Assembly (NCBI RefSeq): GCF_005239135.1
Contig: NZ_QKNX01000002.1
Location: 434,001-498,000 of the forward strand
Direction of reading: 5' to 3'
DNA length: 64,000 nucleotides
Source of the DNA: Natronomonas salsuginis
GTDB taxonomy: Archaea; Halobacteriota; Halobacteria; Halobacteriales; Haloarculaceae
The notes below the pieces were generated by a model. That model searched no databases. It was not told the DNA's origin and saw only the letters and a list, made by a program, of their open reading frames with translations. Both the position numbers and the translations under genes were made by a program. Shown in pieces: positions 7,161 through 16,120 of the stretch. Every line of letters starts with the position of its first letter. Positions within the stretch are counted from its first letter, which is position 1.

Positions 7161-8950
7161 CGCGTTTCCCCCTGTTCGTCGCGCAGCGAGTGCGTCGCTT
7201 CGTCGTCTATTTCGAATCGAGACTCGGTCTCGGAAATCGCAACGCCGTACGCCGTACGGGCTCGATCAGGGCTGATTAACCCGCTCTCGACATCCGCCAA
7301 CACTCGGTGTCGGTCCCGCGAAAACGGATCGCCGTATCCACCGGATCCGGAATCTTCGATCACGACAGTCTCGTTCGGCTCGATCTCTTCGACGCCGAAA
7401 TACGGGAGGTCGATCTCGCGCCCGTCGCTCGTGATTTTCCGAAGCCGCGAGCACGCGGCCTCGTCGCCGCCGAGGATTCCGCGAGCAGGGGAATCGCGGT
7501 GGTTCCCCGTATACGCCAAGTTCATCGAGCGTCGGCGAGGTTCGATCACGTTGATCGATCCGGGGGCTCCGCGCCACCTGCCTGCCCCTTCGGAGTCGGG
7601 ACGAAGTTCGCTCCTCCTGATGAGGATCGGGAATTTCCCCTCGTCGAGTTCGACGCTGTCGCGGTTGGGAACTGCGCCGCCGCCCGGCGACGTGTAGGTC
7701 AACCATCCGTCGAACCCGGAGCCAGCCGGGCCGCCGCCGGCGGTGAGAAAGATCTGGTTGATGTACTCCTCGTCGTCGCGGCGAAAGTCCGTCCCCGAGA
7801 TCACGGGATAGTCGAGGATCCCGGTCGTCGCCTCGCTCAGTCCGTGCGGCTCCCCGAGTTCACCGAATGCAGCCTGGACCGCGTTGATGAGCACGTGACA
7901 GACCTCGGTGGTCGCGACAGCGGTTCCGGCTGGATACGTCTGTTTGCCGATTATTTTGCCCTCGTCCATCTCAATCTGAATCGGTTCGATTGCACCGTGA
8001 TTGTGCGGAATATCCGTGTCGAGGTTGTTGAAAATTCCCGCATACACGGCGGCCGTCGTCGTCGCTTCGGAGAGATTGAACCCCGAGGGGACCGATTCCA
8101 TATTCTCCGTGACGTCGACCGAGATCTGTTCCGCTTTCGGATCGATAGATAGTGTCACCCGAACCTCGACCCCATCCGGAGCGCCGGGGATCGGATCGTG
8201 ATACGCCGCGTATTCGAGCTCTCGTTCCGGAAGGTCAGCGATGTGCTTTCGCATCATTCGATTGCCGTATTCGAGCCACGCGTCCACGAAATCTCGAATT
8301 CGGTCGACGCCGTACTCCTCGCAGATCTCTTGGAGCCGCGCCTCTCCTTTACGGACGGCCGCAACCTGTCCCCGATAGTCACCGAGCCACTGTGTCTCAC
8401 CGAGGCGGACGTTGAGCGCTATCATTCGGACGATATCCGCACGGTCCTCGAAGCCCTCCTGAATACGCACGGCCGGGAAATGGGGTCCCTCCTGGTAGAT
8501 GTTCGCCGCTTCGGCCGGGTACGTCGTTGGCTCGGGCGCGCCGACGTCGGCCTGGTGGGCTCGGTTTATCACCCAAAACAGCGGTTCGCCTTCGTAAAAA
8601 ACCGGAACGGACAGCGTGTAGTCGGCGTGGTGTGTCGAACCGGCGTACGGCGAATTGGTGAGAAAACAATCACCGGGGGAGATGTCGTCGAAATGCTCGA
8701 GGATGTATTCCGGCGTTAAATGCAGATTCGCGGCATGCACGGGAAGGCCCTCGTCGATCATGAACTGACGGCCGTCGAAGAGGGTGAAGCCGGACGAGAA
8801 GTCTCGCGCCTGTGCGATAACGCCCGATCTGGCGGATTTTTGCAGCACCTGCGAAACCTCGCGAGTGGCCATCTCGAATTTCTTCGAGAGCACGCTCATT
8901 TCGAACGGATCGATTCCGTAATCTACCTCCGGTCCGCGTTCCGCGTTCAT
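7157..8950 (-). CDS. hyuB: Hydantoinase/5-oxoprolinase family, subunit B (HyuB-like)
   Basis: A 597-residue HyuB-type protein with family blocks SPGDCFLTNSPYAGSTHHAD, HQADVGAPEP, TTTAAVYAGIFNNLD, YTSPGGGAVPNRD and a closing GSGGYGDPFSRD. It is the partner of HyuA in ATP-dependent hydrolysis or carboxylation. I place the start at ATG 8950 rather than 8968, because a TATA-like box at 8974-8981 lies 28 bases upstream. It precedes hyuA in a two-gene operon with a four-base overlap. Confidence 0.92.
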   Translation of the reverse strand: MNAERGPEVDYGIDPFEMSVLSKKFEMATREVSQVLQKSARSGVIAQARDFSSGFTLFDGRQFMIDEGLPVHAANLHLTPEYILEHFDDISPGDCFLTNSPYAGSTHHADYTLSVPVFYEGEPLFWVINRAHQADVGAPEPTTYPAEAANIYQEGPHFPAVRIQEGFEDRADIVRMIALNVRLGETQWLGDYRGQVAAVRKGEARLQEICEEYGVDRIRDFVDAWLEYGNRMMRKHIADLPERELEYAAYHDPIPGAPDGVEVRVTLSIDPKAEQISVDVTENMESVPSGFNLSEATTTAAVYAGIFNNLDTDIPHNHGAIEPIQIEMDEGKIIGKQTYPAGTAVATTEVCHVLINAVQAAFGELGEPHGLSEATTGILDYPVISGTDFRRDDEEYINQIFLTAGGGPAGSGFDGWLTYTSPGGGAVPNRDSVELDEGKFPILIRRSELRPDSEGAGRWRGAPGSINVIEPRRRSMNLAYTGNHRDSPARGILGGDEAACSRLRKITSDGREIDLPYFGVEEIEPNETVVIEDSGSGGYGDPFSRDRHRVLADVESGLISPDRARTAYGVAISETESRFEIDDEATHSLRDEQGETR

Positions 8951-8973
8951 CTTGCTGAACGATAGCATTGACC

Positions 8974-8981
8974 GTATTTAT
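8974..8981 (-). promoter_or_regulatory. TATA box of hyuBA
   Basis: On the minus strand ATAAATAC lies about 28 bases before ATG 8950, supporting a leaderless hyuB transcript. Confidence 0.5.
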
Positions 8982-9173
8982 CCCTTTGTTTATCCGGAGG
9001 CACCCACGGAGGCCCGAAACCGGGACACCGAGGCGAGGCTATCGAGACTAATTAGTGAAACCGGTCGGGAGACGAATTCCCCGGCTACGAAGCGATTAAG
9101 TGTGCGAGGTGCATTCAGTTCTCAACGTGACATTCCCAGTCTCGATCCGTCGCGAACGGCGGTGGAACCGATC

Positions 9174-10577
9174 ATGAACGAAGAACGCTACGACGTCGTC
9201 ATCGTCGGCTGTGGCGTCGCCGGCCTGACGGCCGGACTCCGTGCGTCTGAACTGGGCGCGTCGGTGTGCGTCCTCGAGAAGTCCCCGAAGAAACATCGCG
9301 GTGGACACACGCGCTTTACCGAATCGTTCCGCATCCCCGCCGCCGACATCGACCTCGACGTCGAGTTCAACGTCCCCGATTACACGAGCTCGGATTTCTA
9401 CAGCGACATCATGAACGTCACCGACTACCGAGCGGACCCGGACCTCGCTGAGGAGGTCGCGAACGGCTCGGCGGAGACGTTCGAGTGGCTCACGGCGCAC
9501 GGCATCGACTGGGAGTACCAAGCGCCCCACCCCGGCTACACCGCGGGCCGCGTCTGGCTCGACGGTGAACAGTTCGTCGACGAACTCGTCGAGTTGGTCG
9601 AGGACGAGGGCGGCGAGTTCTTCTACGAGGCCGAGGCCCGATCGCTCCTCCGCAACGACGCCGGGCGCACCGTCGGCGTCGAAGCCAGAGTCGAGGGGGA
9701 GGCGACGCGCTTCGAGGGCGAGGCGGTTATCTTGGCGGCGGGCGACTACGGCTCCAGCAAGGAAAAGCGCACCCGGTATTACGGCCCCGGATACGGCAAC
9801 ATGAAGGTGCGCGGCAGCCGGTACAACACCGGCGAGGCGATCGAGGCCGCGATGGACGTCGGCGCGAAGTCCGACGGCGAGTGGGGCGACGCCCACATGG
9901 CGCTCATCGACGCCGGCTCGCCGGACGTCGAGGGCGGGATCACCCGCATCGACGGCTACCAGTACGGGCTCATCATCAATCACGACGGCGAGCGGTTCGT
10001 CGACGAGGGCGAGGACGCCCGAGCGCACACCTACGCCAAATTCGGCCGACGCATCTTCGAGCAGCCCTACCACGAGGCGTTCATCATCGTCGACTCGAAG
10101 GTCGTCGACGATGTCGCCCACATGGGCCCCTCACGGGCGATCACGGGCGATACGATCGAGTCGCTCGCGAACCGCCTCGGGATCGAGAAGGTCGATAAGG
10201 CGGTCGAGACCGTCGAAGCGTACAACGCGGCCTGCGACCCGGACGCCGTCGACAGCTACGACGCGAACAGTCTCGATGGCAACGCTACGGAAGGGCTGGA
10301 CCTGCCGAAGTCGAACTGGGCGCTCGCTCTCGACGAACCGCCGTACACCGGCTATCCCGTCACGGGCGGGATGACGTTCGCCTTCGGCGGCGTCGCGACC
10401 AACACGGACGCCGAGGTGCTCGACACCCGCGACGATCCGATCCCGGGGCTGTACGGCGCGGGGAACGCGACCGGTGGGCTGTTCTACGGGAACTACCCCG
10501 GCGGGACCGGCCTCACGAACGCTGCGGTCTTCGGGAAGATCGCCGCCGAAAACGCGGTCGACGACGTGCAGAAGTAA
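9174..10577 (+). CDS. FAD-dependent fumarate-reductase/tricarballylate-dehydrogenase-like flavoprotein
   Basis: A 467-residue flavoprotein. VVIVGCGVAGLTAGL near the N-terminus is the GxGxxG dinucleotide fold, followed by CVLEKSPKKHRGGHTR, an AAGDYGSS segment, and the C-terminal FAD-binding GLYGAGNATGGLFYG and YPGGTGLTNAAVFG. This layout is that of the FAD_binding_2 family (fumarate reductase, 3-ketosteroid dehydrogenase, tricarballylate dehydrogenase), which introduces or removes double bonds in carboxylates or steroids. The frame stays open upstream to 8952, but MNEERYDVVIVG is the natural start. It is divergent from hyuBA. Confidence 0.85.
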   Translation: MNEERYDVVIVGCGVAGLTAGLRASELGASVCVLEKSPKKHRGGHTRFTESFRIPAADIDLDVEFNVPDYTSSDFYSDIMNVTDYRADPDLAEEVANGSAETFEWLTAHGIDWEYQAPHPGYTAGRVWLDGEQFVDELVELVEDEGGEFFYEAEARSLLRNDAGRTVGVEARVEGEATRFEGEAVILAAGDYGSSKEKRTRYYGPGYGNMKVRGSRYNTGEAIEAAMDVGAKSDGEWGDAHMALIDAGSPDVEGGITRIDGYQYGLIINHDGERFVDEGEDARAHTYAKFGRRIFEQPYHEAFIIVDSKVVDDVAHMGPSRAITGDTIESLANRLGIEKVDKAVETVEAYNAACDPDAVDSYDANSLDGNATEGLDLPKSNWALALDEPPYTGYPVTGGMTFAFGGVATNTDAEVLDTRDDPIPGLYGAGNATGGLFYGNYPGGTGLTNAAVFGKIAAENAVDDVQK

Positions 10578-10596
10578 ACTACCCCATCCTACTCGC

Positions 10597-10957
10597 TCAC
10601 GGCTTCTTCTCGCGGGCCGGAGGCCCGCTCGAATGGTCCGCGGAACTTCGTTCCGCGCTATCGCCGTTCGCTTCGTTGAGGGTGGGGCTTTCGCGTGGAC
10701 TCCCGCTCTGGCCGGACTCTCCGGCAGGAGGTTCATACTCTCCGTTCACGTTCAACGTCCCGCGATTCAAGCGCACGCCTACGGGTGCGCCGCCGCCGTC
10801 CCCAGTTTGGTTACGGCGGAGATACCGCAGTCCAATATTCTTCGCGGCGTGGTTCTCGTAGCCACATTTCAGGCACGCGAAGTCCTCGCCGTCACGGTTG
10901 TCTAGGTGCGTGAATCCACACGTCGAGTTTCACCGGGACAGTTCGCCGCACCTCCAT
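10597..10957 (-). pseudogene. tnpB: Internally deleted TnpB relic (MITE-like)
   Basis: On the minus strand the 5' end reads [13 protein letters not shown], a typical haloarchaeal TnpB start. It then jumps directly to the C-terminal zinc-ribbon region ([31 protein letters not shown]) and the tail [20 protein letters not shown]. Roughly 1 kb in the middle, including most of RuvC, is missing and the frame shifts at the junction. The segment that normally reads NHADYNAAKN is shortened to NHAAKN, removing the third catalytic Asp. It is therefore dead as a protein but keeps both gene ends. Confidence 0.85.
10612..10657. repeat. Two perfect palindromes with three-base loops in the TnpB tail
   Basis: GCGGGCC-GGA-GGCCCGC (10612-10628) and CGCGGAAC-TTC-GTTCCGCG (10639-10657) lie in the extended C-terminal coding tail of the TnpB relic. 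Both have a 7-8 bp stem and a three-base loop. Confidence 0.7.
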
Positions 10958-11203
10958 ACGTCAGACGTATGCTTGGCGATTTATAAACACTTGGGGGAAA
11001 GGGCGGCTACAGTCCGCGGTTTGTGTCGGAGTTGTCGGCTTCTGCGCGCGGGCCGCAGGCCCGCTCGCACGGCCCGAGGCGCGCAGCGCCTCGCTGTCCT
11101 CTCCGGCCGACTCGCGTCGTCCTTCCGACCGGGGGCGGAAGGCCTCGCTCCTTGAGGCCGGAGGCTCCGCCTCCAAACTGCTGACGCTCGATCTGTCGGT
11201 GTT
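10958..11203. repeat. Left flank of the TnpB relic with triplet-loop palindromes
   Basis: This stretch contains a TATA-like GTTTATAAAT on the minus strand (about 10978-10987) just upstream of the TnpB start. Three more perfect palindromes with three-base loops follow: 11048-11064 (loop GCA), 11075-11093 (loop GCA) and 11160-11174 (loop TCC). Open frames here have low-complexity composition and I do not accept them as genes; part may be the tail of another decayed transposon protein. Confidence 0.5.
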
Positions 11204-11460
11204 TCACGACGGTAGATCGATCGGATCGCCCCTCGGCGGATACGTCTCGTCGGGGGCCGGGGTCGGTGCGTCGCGAACGTTTCTGTCGCTCGTCTCGAAG
11301 ACGACGCCGTTGAGTTCCTCGCCCGTGTCGAAGTACCAGAAGGTACCGTCGTGGATGGAACCAGATTGGAGGACGGACATCCCGGCCGCCTCGAACCAGA
11401 AACACGCGAGGTGGTGCATTCCCCCGCCGTGCTCGTCGAGGTGGTCCGCGTGGATGTTCG
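11204..11460 (-). pseudogene. VOC-family (glyoxalase/dioxygenase fold) gene relic, C-terminal part
   Basis: The minus-strand frame reads IHADHLDEHGGGMHHLACFW and then AAGMSVLQSGSIHDGTFWYF and DTGEELNGVVFE. This is the metal-binding GGGxHHLA segment and the last strand of a vicinal-oxygen-chelate domain. The N-terminal domain half is absent or frame-shifted, so the gene is broken. It ends just where the palindrome-rich TnpB-associated DNA begins, suggesting decay after transposon activity. Confidence 0.6.
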
Positions 11461-11671
11461 GTCCCCTCGTCGGGCCCGACGTTCGGATGGGCCGATCGGA
11501 GGGAGTCGACGGCCTCGGTCAGCGCCGTTTTGAACTCGGTGTCGGAAGGCACGGTCACAGTCGCCGGTCGAGACGATTACTTGTTGGCCATCCGCCCAGA
11601 TCGAGCCCGTATCACGGCGGCCGAGAGTGTCTGACCGCACGTTTTTCACGGATGGCGAAGAACGGTCGGAT

Positions 11672-12808
11672 ATGAGATTCGAACCGACGGACGTTCAACG
11701 GGCGTTGCGCGAGGAAGTGCGGTCGTTCGCGAGCGAGGAGGTCGCCCCGATCGCCGCGGAGTGCGATCGCAGCGGGGAGTTCCCCGAGGACGTGCTCGCG
11801 AACCTGAGTGAGCTGGGACTGACGGGGCTGACCCTCCCCGAGGAGTACGGCGGGGAAGGAGCGGGGCTCGTCGAACTCGTCATCGCCATCGAGGAACTCT
11901 CTGCGGCGATGATGCCCGCCGCGAGCGCGCTCGCGCTGCATCTCGGCGTCGCCACCGTCGTCGAGCGGTTCGGCACCGACGAACAGAGAGACGAACTGCT
12001 CGCCGACATGGCGAGCTACGACACCGTCGGCGCGCTCGGGTACTCCGAGGACGACGCCGGCAGCGACAAGAGCCACATGGAGACGACGGCCGAGCGCGAC
12101 GGCGACGAGTGGGTCATCGACGGCCACAAGCGCTGGGTGACGAACTTCTTCGGCGCGGACTACGTCCTCACGTACGCGAAGACCGGACCGGAAGCCGACG
12201 CGCCGAACGACGTGAGCGCCTTCCTCGTCCCGACCGAGGCGTTCGAAGTCGACCACGTCTGGGACACCCTCGGTGCGCGAGCGCTCAAGTCGCCGCGGGT
12301 CACGCTCTCGAACGTTCGCATTCCCGACGACCGCCGCGTCGGCGACGTCGGCTCAGCCGCGGTCGACCGCGGAACCGTCTACAACGGCGTCAACGTCCCC
12401 GCTCGGGCGGTGGGGATCGCACGGGCCGCCCTCGAGGAGACGATCGAGTATACGGCCGATCGCGAGCAGTTCGACCGGCCGATCGGGGAGTTTCAGGGCG
12501 TCCGCTGGCGGGTCGCTGAGCTGGCCCGCGATGTCGACGCCGCGCGGCTGTTGACGCTTCGCGCAGCCGATCTGGCCGACCGCGGGCGCGATGCCAGACG
12601 GGAGCTCGCGATGGCGAAGATCGACGCCACGGAGACGGCCGTCGACGTGACGAACGAAGCGCTCCAGCTCCACGGCGGCGTCGGCTACACGGCTTCGAGA
12701 GACGTCGAGCGGTACCTCCGGGACGCGAGGCTGTTGACGATCGCGGGCGGCCCGAACGAGCTACACCGCGACTCGCTGGGGGATGCGGTGTACGGCGGAG
12801 GAAACTGA
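11672..12808 (+). CDS. Acyl-CoA dehydrogenase family protein (unusual active-site loop)
   Basis: A 378-residue acyl-CoA dehydrogenase fold: N-terminal helical domain (VQRALREEVRSFASEEVAPI), LTLPEEYGGEGAG, the beta-domain flavin contact ALGYSEDDAGSD, and the C-terminal FQGVRWRVAEL plus LQLHGGVGYT. Where most members carry the catalytic Glu as YEGTxEI, this one reads IAGGPNELHR, so the usual base is missing and it may use another Glu or act on a different substrate. ATG 11672 fits the family start; an in-frame ATG at 11627 also exists. The surrounding genes point to acyl-CoA catabolism. Confidence 0.85.
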   Translation: MRFEPTDVQRALREEVRSFASEEVAPIAAECDRSGEFPEDVLANLSELGLTGLTLPEEYGGEGAGLVELVIAIEELSAAMMPAASALALHLGVATVVERFGTDEQRDELLADMASYDTVGALGYSEDDAGSDKSHMETTAERDGDEWVIDGHKRWVTNFFGADYVLTYAKTGPEADAPNDVSAFLVPTEAFEVDHVWDTLGARALKSPRVTLSNVRIPDDRRVGDVGSAAVDRGTVYNGVNVPARAVGIARAALEETIEYTADREQFDRPIGEFQGVRWRVAELARDVDAARLLTLRAADLADRGRDARRELAMAKIDATETAVDVTNEALQLHGGVGYTASRDVERYLRDARLLTIAGGPNELHRDSLGDAVYGGGN

Positions 12809-12830
12809 CTGATTGCCGTCTCGCGGCGAG

Positions 12831-14504
12831 TTACGCCGCCAGCGGATCGTCCGGCAGCGCCTCGTCGGGGACGACGCCGTCGTTCCAGCCCCGAAGTTCG
12901 TAGTACTCCTCGATCCCGCGGTCCAGTTCGGGGATCTCGTAGGGTAGCACGTCGTCCGAGTCGTCGAAGCCGCGCTGGTTGTTGAAATGGCGTTCGAGCG
13001 TGACGGTTTGCGCGCCGACCTCGAGTAACTCCTCGAAGTCCGCGCCGAAGAGCGCCTCGTAGCGCTCTTCGTTCATGTAGTCGCGGGAGAACTTACAGAC
13101 GATGCCGCTGTCGTTGAGCGCCATCAGGTTCTCGCGTTCGATGAGGCGTTCGGCCTTGCCGTCCATGCCGATGGGTTCCATCGCCTCGCTGGCCTCGACG
13201 AGCGGATACTCGACGGAGTAGAAGGTTGCGTACATGTGGTCCGCTCCGCGGTTCGCGACCGCGTACGAGAGCGCCTGGCCGTGCAGAACGCGTCCCTCGT
13301 GGGCCGCGAAGTCCATTCCCTTGACCGACCAGTTACCGACCCCCAGCTCCTCGTGTGCGCGGGCGATTCCTTCGGCGAGCGTGTCGCCGATCCCCTCGCG
13401 GTAGGCGATCTTCTCGACGAGGTCGTGGATGAGGTCGGTGTTTCCGAACTCGTCCTCGCTGTCGAGGTACGCGGCGATCGTGTTGCCGGCCGAGATCGAG
13501 TCGAGGCCGTAGCGATCGCAGAGTTCGTTCGAGATCATCACGTCGACGATGTCGTCGACGCCGCTGTTGGAGCCGAACGCCATCGCCACCTCGAACTCCG
13601 GCCCCTCCGTCTCGACGCCGCGCTCCTCGTCTCGCGTCGGAAGCTTGCAGGCGAACGCGCAGGACGAACAGGTCCCCTTCTTGTACTTCTTCCGCTCGAC
13701 GGCGTCGCCGTTGATACCTTCGACGCCCTCGAAGGACTGCTCGGAGAAGTAGTACGACGGGAGGCCGTCCATCTCGTTCGCGAGATCCATCACGGCGACG
13801 GTACCCTGTCGCTTCATGATGTGATCGTCCGTAGCCGCCTCGCGGTGGATCTCCATCTGCGTCGCGGGGATCTCGAGCTCGAGTCGGGAGTCACCCTCGA
13901 CGGTGAGCGCCTTGACGTTCTTCGATCCCATGACGGCACCCAGCCCGCCGCGGCCGAACGCGCGCTCCTCGGTCGTCATGATCGAGGCGAACCGGACCCC
14001 GTTCTCGCCGGCCGGGCCGATGATCGCCGTCTTGTCGCTCTCGATGCCGTGTTCGGATTCGAGATACGCGGCCGTCTCGGGGACGGTCGCGCCTTCGAGG
14101 TCCGGCACCGCCTCGAACTCGACGCCCTCGTCGGTGACGTGGACGATGGTGAGCTCGTCGGCGCGGCCGGTGAACTCGATCGCGCCGTAGCCCGTGTCGG
14201 CGAAGTTTCGCGACATGAACCCGCCGGCGTTCGAGGAGACGAGCCCGTCGGTCAGCGGCGAGACGGCCGTGCAGTTCATCCGGCCGGTGAAGCTCATCGT
14301 CGCGGTCTGCATCGGCCCAGTGGTGAAGATGAGCCGGTTCTCCGGGCCGAGCGGGTCGGCGTCGAACGGGATGCGGTCGTGGGCGAGTTTCGTCGCGAGC
14401 CCCCGACCCCCGATGTATCGCTCGGAGGCGGCTTCGATATCCGTCTCTACGGTGGTCGACCCCTCCAGATCGACCGTCAACAGCGGACTCGGGTTGTGTA
14501 GCAT
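12831..14504 (-). CDS. aor: Aldehyde ferredoxin oxidoreductase (tungsten enzyme)
   Basis: A 557-residue AOR-family protein. The N-terminal domain has YIGGRGLATKLAHDRIP and FTTGPMQTATMSFTGR, typical of the tungstopterin-binding fold. The [4Fe-4S] ligands appear as CSSCAFAC with a fourth Cys in SGIVCKFSR. Family enzymes oxidise aldehydes to acids and pass electrons to ferredoxin. It is somewhat shorter than the roughly 600 residues of the hyperthermophile enzymes. It is convergent with the acyl-CoA dehydrogenase at 11672 and could feed acids into the same pathway. A TATA-like box lies 28 bases upstream. Confidence 0.93.
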   Translation of the reverse strand: MLHNPSPLLTVDLEGSTTVETDIEAASERYIGGRGLATKLAHDRIPFDADPLGPENRLIFTTGPMQTATMSFTGRMNCTAVSPLTDGLVSSNAGGFMSRNFADTGYGAIEFTGRADELTIVHVTDEGVEFEAVPDLEGATVPETAAYLESEHGIESDKTAIIGPAGENGVRFASIMTTEERAFGRGGLGAVMGSKNVKALTVEGDSRLELEIPATQMEIHREAATDDHIMKRQGTVAVMDLANEMDGLPSYYFSEQSFEGVEGINGDAVERKKYKKGTCSSCAFACKLPTRDEERGVETEGPEFEVAMAFGSNSGVDDIVDVMISNELCDRYGLDSISAGNTIAAYLDSEDEFGNTDLIHDLVEKIAYREGIGDTLAEGIARAHEELGVGNWSVKGMDFAAHEGRVLHGQALSYAVANRGADHMYATFYSVEYPLVEASEAMEPIGMDGKAERLIERENLMALNDSGIVCKFSRDYMNEERYEALFGADFEELLEVGAQTVTLERHFNNQRGFDDSDDVLPYEIPELDRGIEEYYELRGWNDGVVPDEALPDDPLAA

Positions 14505-14528
14505 ACGCGTAGGTCCGTCCTGCCTCGG

Positions 14529-14535
14529 AATAAAT
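14529..14535 (-). promoter_or_regulatory. TATA box of the aor gene
   Basis: TTTATTC-type sequence on the minus strand, 28 bases before ATG 14504. Confidence 0.5.
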
Positions 14536-14603
14536 GTTGATACGACAGCGACACCGGTGGCCGCGGTTTCCGGGCGCGTCGGCCGGCCGGATCCGACGGC
14601 CGA

Positions 14604-15002
14604 CTACCCGGTTCGGTAGCTTCCCCGGGCGACCGCGACCGCCTCGCCGTCCTCGTCCTCGACGACGATGTCGGCGACGGCGACGGATCCGCCGAACCGA
14701 AGCACCTCGGCCTCGCCGAACAGGTCGCTCGTGGCCGCGGCGAGATAATCGATCCGCAGATCGATCGTGAACGCCGGCCGCGTCTCCTCGAAGTGCGACA
14801 TGACCGCCGCCGCGCCGACGTTGTCCGCGAGCGCGAAGCTCGCCGCGCCGTGCATCGTGACGAATCGGCCGGTGTCGAACGTGAGCTCCTCGCGGAAGGG
14901 CAATCGAGCCTTCGCGTGGCCGTCGTCGGCTTCGGTGATCTCCATACCGAGAAACTCGGTCATGGGCATTCCGTTGATGAACTCCGGCGGGTTCGATGAC
15001 AT
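14604..15002 (-). CDS. PaaI-type hotdog thioesterase
   Basis: A 132-residue hotdog protein with TGRFVTMHGAASFALADNVG, matching the HGG(A/x)xxxLxD-type active-site helix of PaaI thioesterases, followed by paired strands (FTIDLRIDYLAAATSD, GEAEVLRFGGSVAVADI). It would hydrolyse acyl- or aryl-CoA thioesters in the cytoplasm. The start is supported by a TATA box 29 bases upstream. It is one of several hotdog enzymes in this block and probably relieves stalled CoA intermediates. Confidence 0.8.
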   Translation of the reverse strand: MSSNPPEFINGMPMTEFLGMEITEADDGHAKARLPFREELTFDTGRFVTMHGAASFALADNVGAAAVMSHFEETRPAFTIDLRIDYLAAATSDLFGEAEVLRFGGSVAVADIVVEDEDGEAVAVARGSYRTG

Positions 15003-15027
15003 CGATATCGGATCCGCGCAGCGCGGC

Positions 15028-15035
15028 GTTAAATC
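15028..15035 (-). promoter_or_regulatory. TATA box of the PaaI-type thioesterase
   Basis: GATTTAAC on the minus strand, 29 bases before ATG 15002. Confidence 0.5.
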
Positions 15036-15059
15036 GTTTCCGCCGGGGGCCCGAACGAC

Positions 15060-16055
15060 TCACTCGACGACGTGCCTCCACCGATCGCCACCGTCGAACG
15101 GCGTGTACAGCGAGACGCGGTCGACGTGCTCGTATCGATCCTCGAGTGCGTCCCGGAGGTCCGGCCAGTCGGCTTCGACGCTGAACGCGTCGAGCATCTC
15201 GTCGGTGACGTGTTCGGAGAGTTCGTCCCACCGCCCTGCGGTCGAGAGGTCGTGTAGCGTGTCGGAGACATCGCCCCAGCCGTGGACGTCGAAGATCGTC
15301 CGGTACGTCCGCGTCGAGCCGTAGAAGCCGATCTGCTGGCGGACCGCTTCTCGGGCCTTCTCGCGCTCCTCTCCCTGCCCGGTGATCGCGAACGTCTGTG
15401 CGGACAGCGTCACCTCGTCGGGGTCGCGGTCGCCGATCGCCGCGCCCTTCTCGACGTTCGGGACGACGACCTCCTCGATGTATTCGGGGGAGTTGATCGG
15501 GTGGATGTGCAATCCATCGCAGAGGTCGCCAGCGAGCTTGAGATTAAACGGGTTGACGCCGGCGACGTAGAGTTCGGGCGGGTCGTCCCCGGACGGCTCC
15601 GGGCGGAAGTCCTCGGGACAGAGCGTGATCTCGTAGAAGTCGCCGCGGAAGTCGACCTCCTCGCCGGACTCCCAGACGTCCCAGAGGTGTTTGAGCACCT
15701 GCACGTACTCCCGGAGGCGCGGCCCCGGTTTCTCCCACTCGAACTCGACCGAAAAGCGCCGCTCCATGTGGCCTTTGACCTGCGCGCCGAGGCCGAGGAG
15801 CAGGCGACCGCCGGTGAGCTGTTGGATGTCGCGGGCGGTGTAGGCGGTCACCATCGGGCTTCGAGGGAACGCCACGGCGATGGCCGAGCCGATCTCGATC
15901 TCGTCGGTCCGTTCGCCGGCAACGGTCAACAGCGTGTACGGCGAGCGCTTCGTCTCCGTGACCCAGAAGCCGTCGAACTCCAGCCGTTCGGCATCGGCCG
16001 CGATGTCGCCGATCTCTGTAATCTCCGGCGACGGCGTGTAGGCGTCGATTCGCAT
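15060..16055 (-). CDS. Luciferase-like (LLM) flavin/F420-dependent oxidoreductase
   Basis: A 331-residue TIM-barrel protein of the bacterial luciferase family. Recognisable blocks are AERLEFDGFWVTETKRSPYT, the SAIAVAFPRSPMVTAYTARD segment, and GGRLLLGLGAQVKGHMERRF. In archaea these enzymes usually take F420 rather than FMN and reduce or oxidise secondary alcohols, imines or pterins. The sequence does not decide between cofactors. It is transcribed alone from a promoter 27 bases upstream, next to the NTF2-like gene. Confidence 0.87.
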   Translation of the reverse strand: MRIDAYTPSPEITEIGDIAADAERLEFDGFWVTETKRSPYTLLTVAGERTDEIEIGSAIAVAFPRSPMVTAYTARDIQQLTGGRLLLGLGAQVKGHMERRFSVEFEWEKPGPRLREYVQVLKHLWDVWESGEEVDFRGDFYEITLCPEDFRPEPSGDDPPELYVAGVNPFNLKLAGDLCDGLHIHPINSPEYIEEVVVPNVEKGAAIGDRDPDEVTLSAQTFAITGQGEEREKAREAVRQQIGFYGSTRTYRTIFDVHGWGDVSDTLHDLSTAGRWDELSEHVTDEMLDAFSVEADWPDLRDALEDRYEHVDRVSLYTPFDGGDRWRHVVE

Positions 16056-16077
16056 ACGCGTCGCACGAACGGCGGGG

Positions 16078-16086
16078 TGAAATAGG
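16078..16086 (-). promoter_or_regulatory. TATA box of the LLM oxidoreductase
   Basis: CCTATTTCA on the minus strand, centred 27 bases before ATG 16055. Confidence 0.45.
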
Positions 16087-16120
16087 TTGGCGTGGAAGCC
16101 GTGGCGTCGGCTCGACCGCC

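Noticed and set aside
10981-11649. Long minus-strand frames in the palindrome-rich region
   Set aside because: They are driven by GC-rich palindromes and mix two or three frames; only the VOC-type segment at 11204-11460 shows real similarity.
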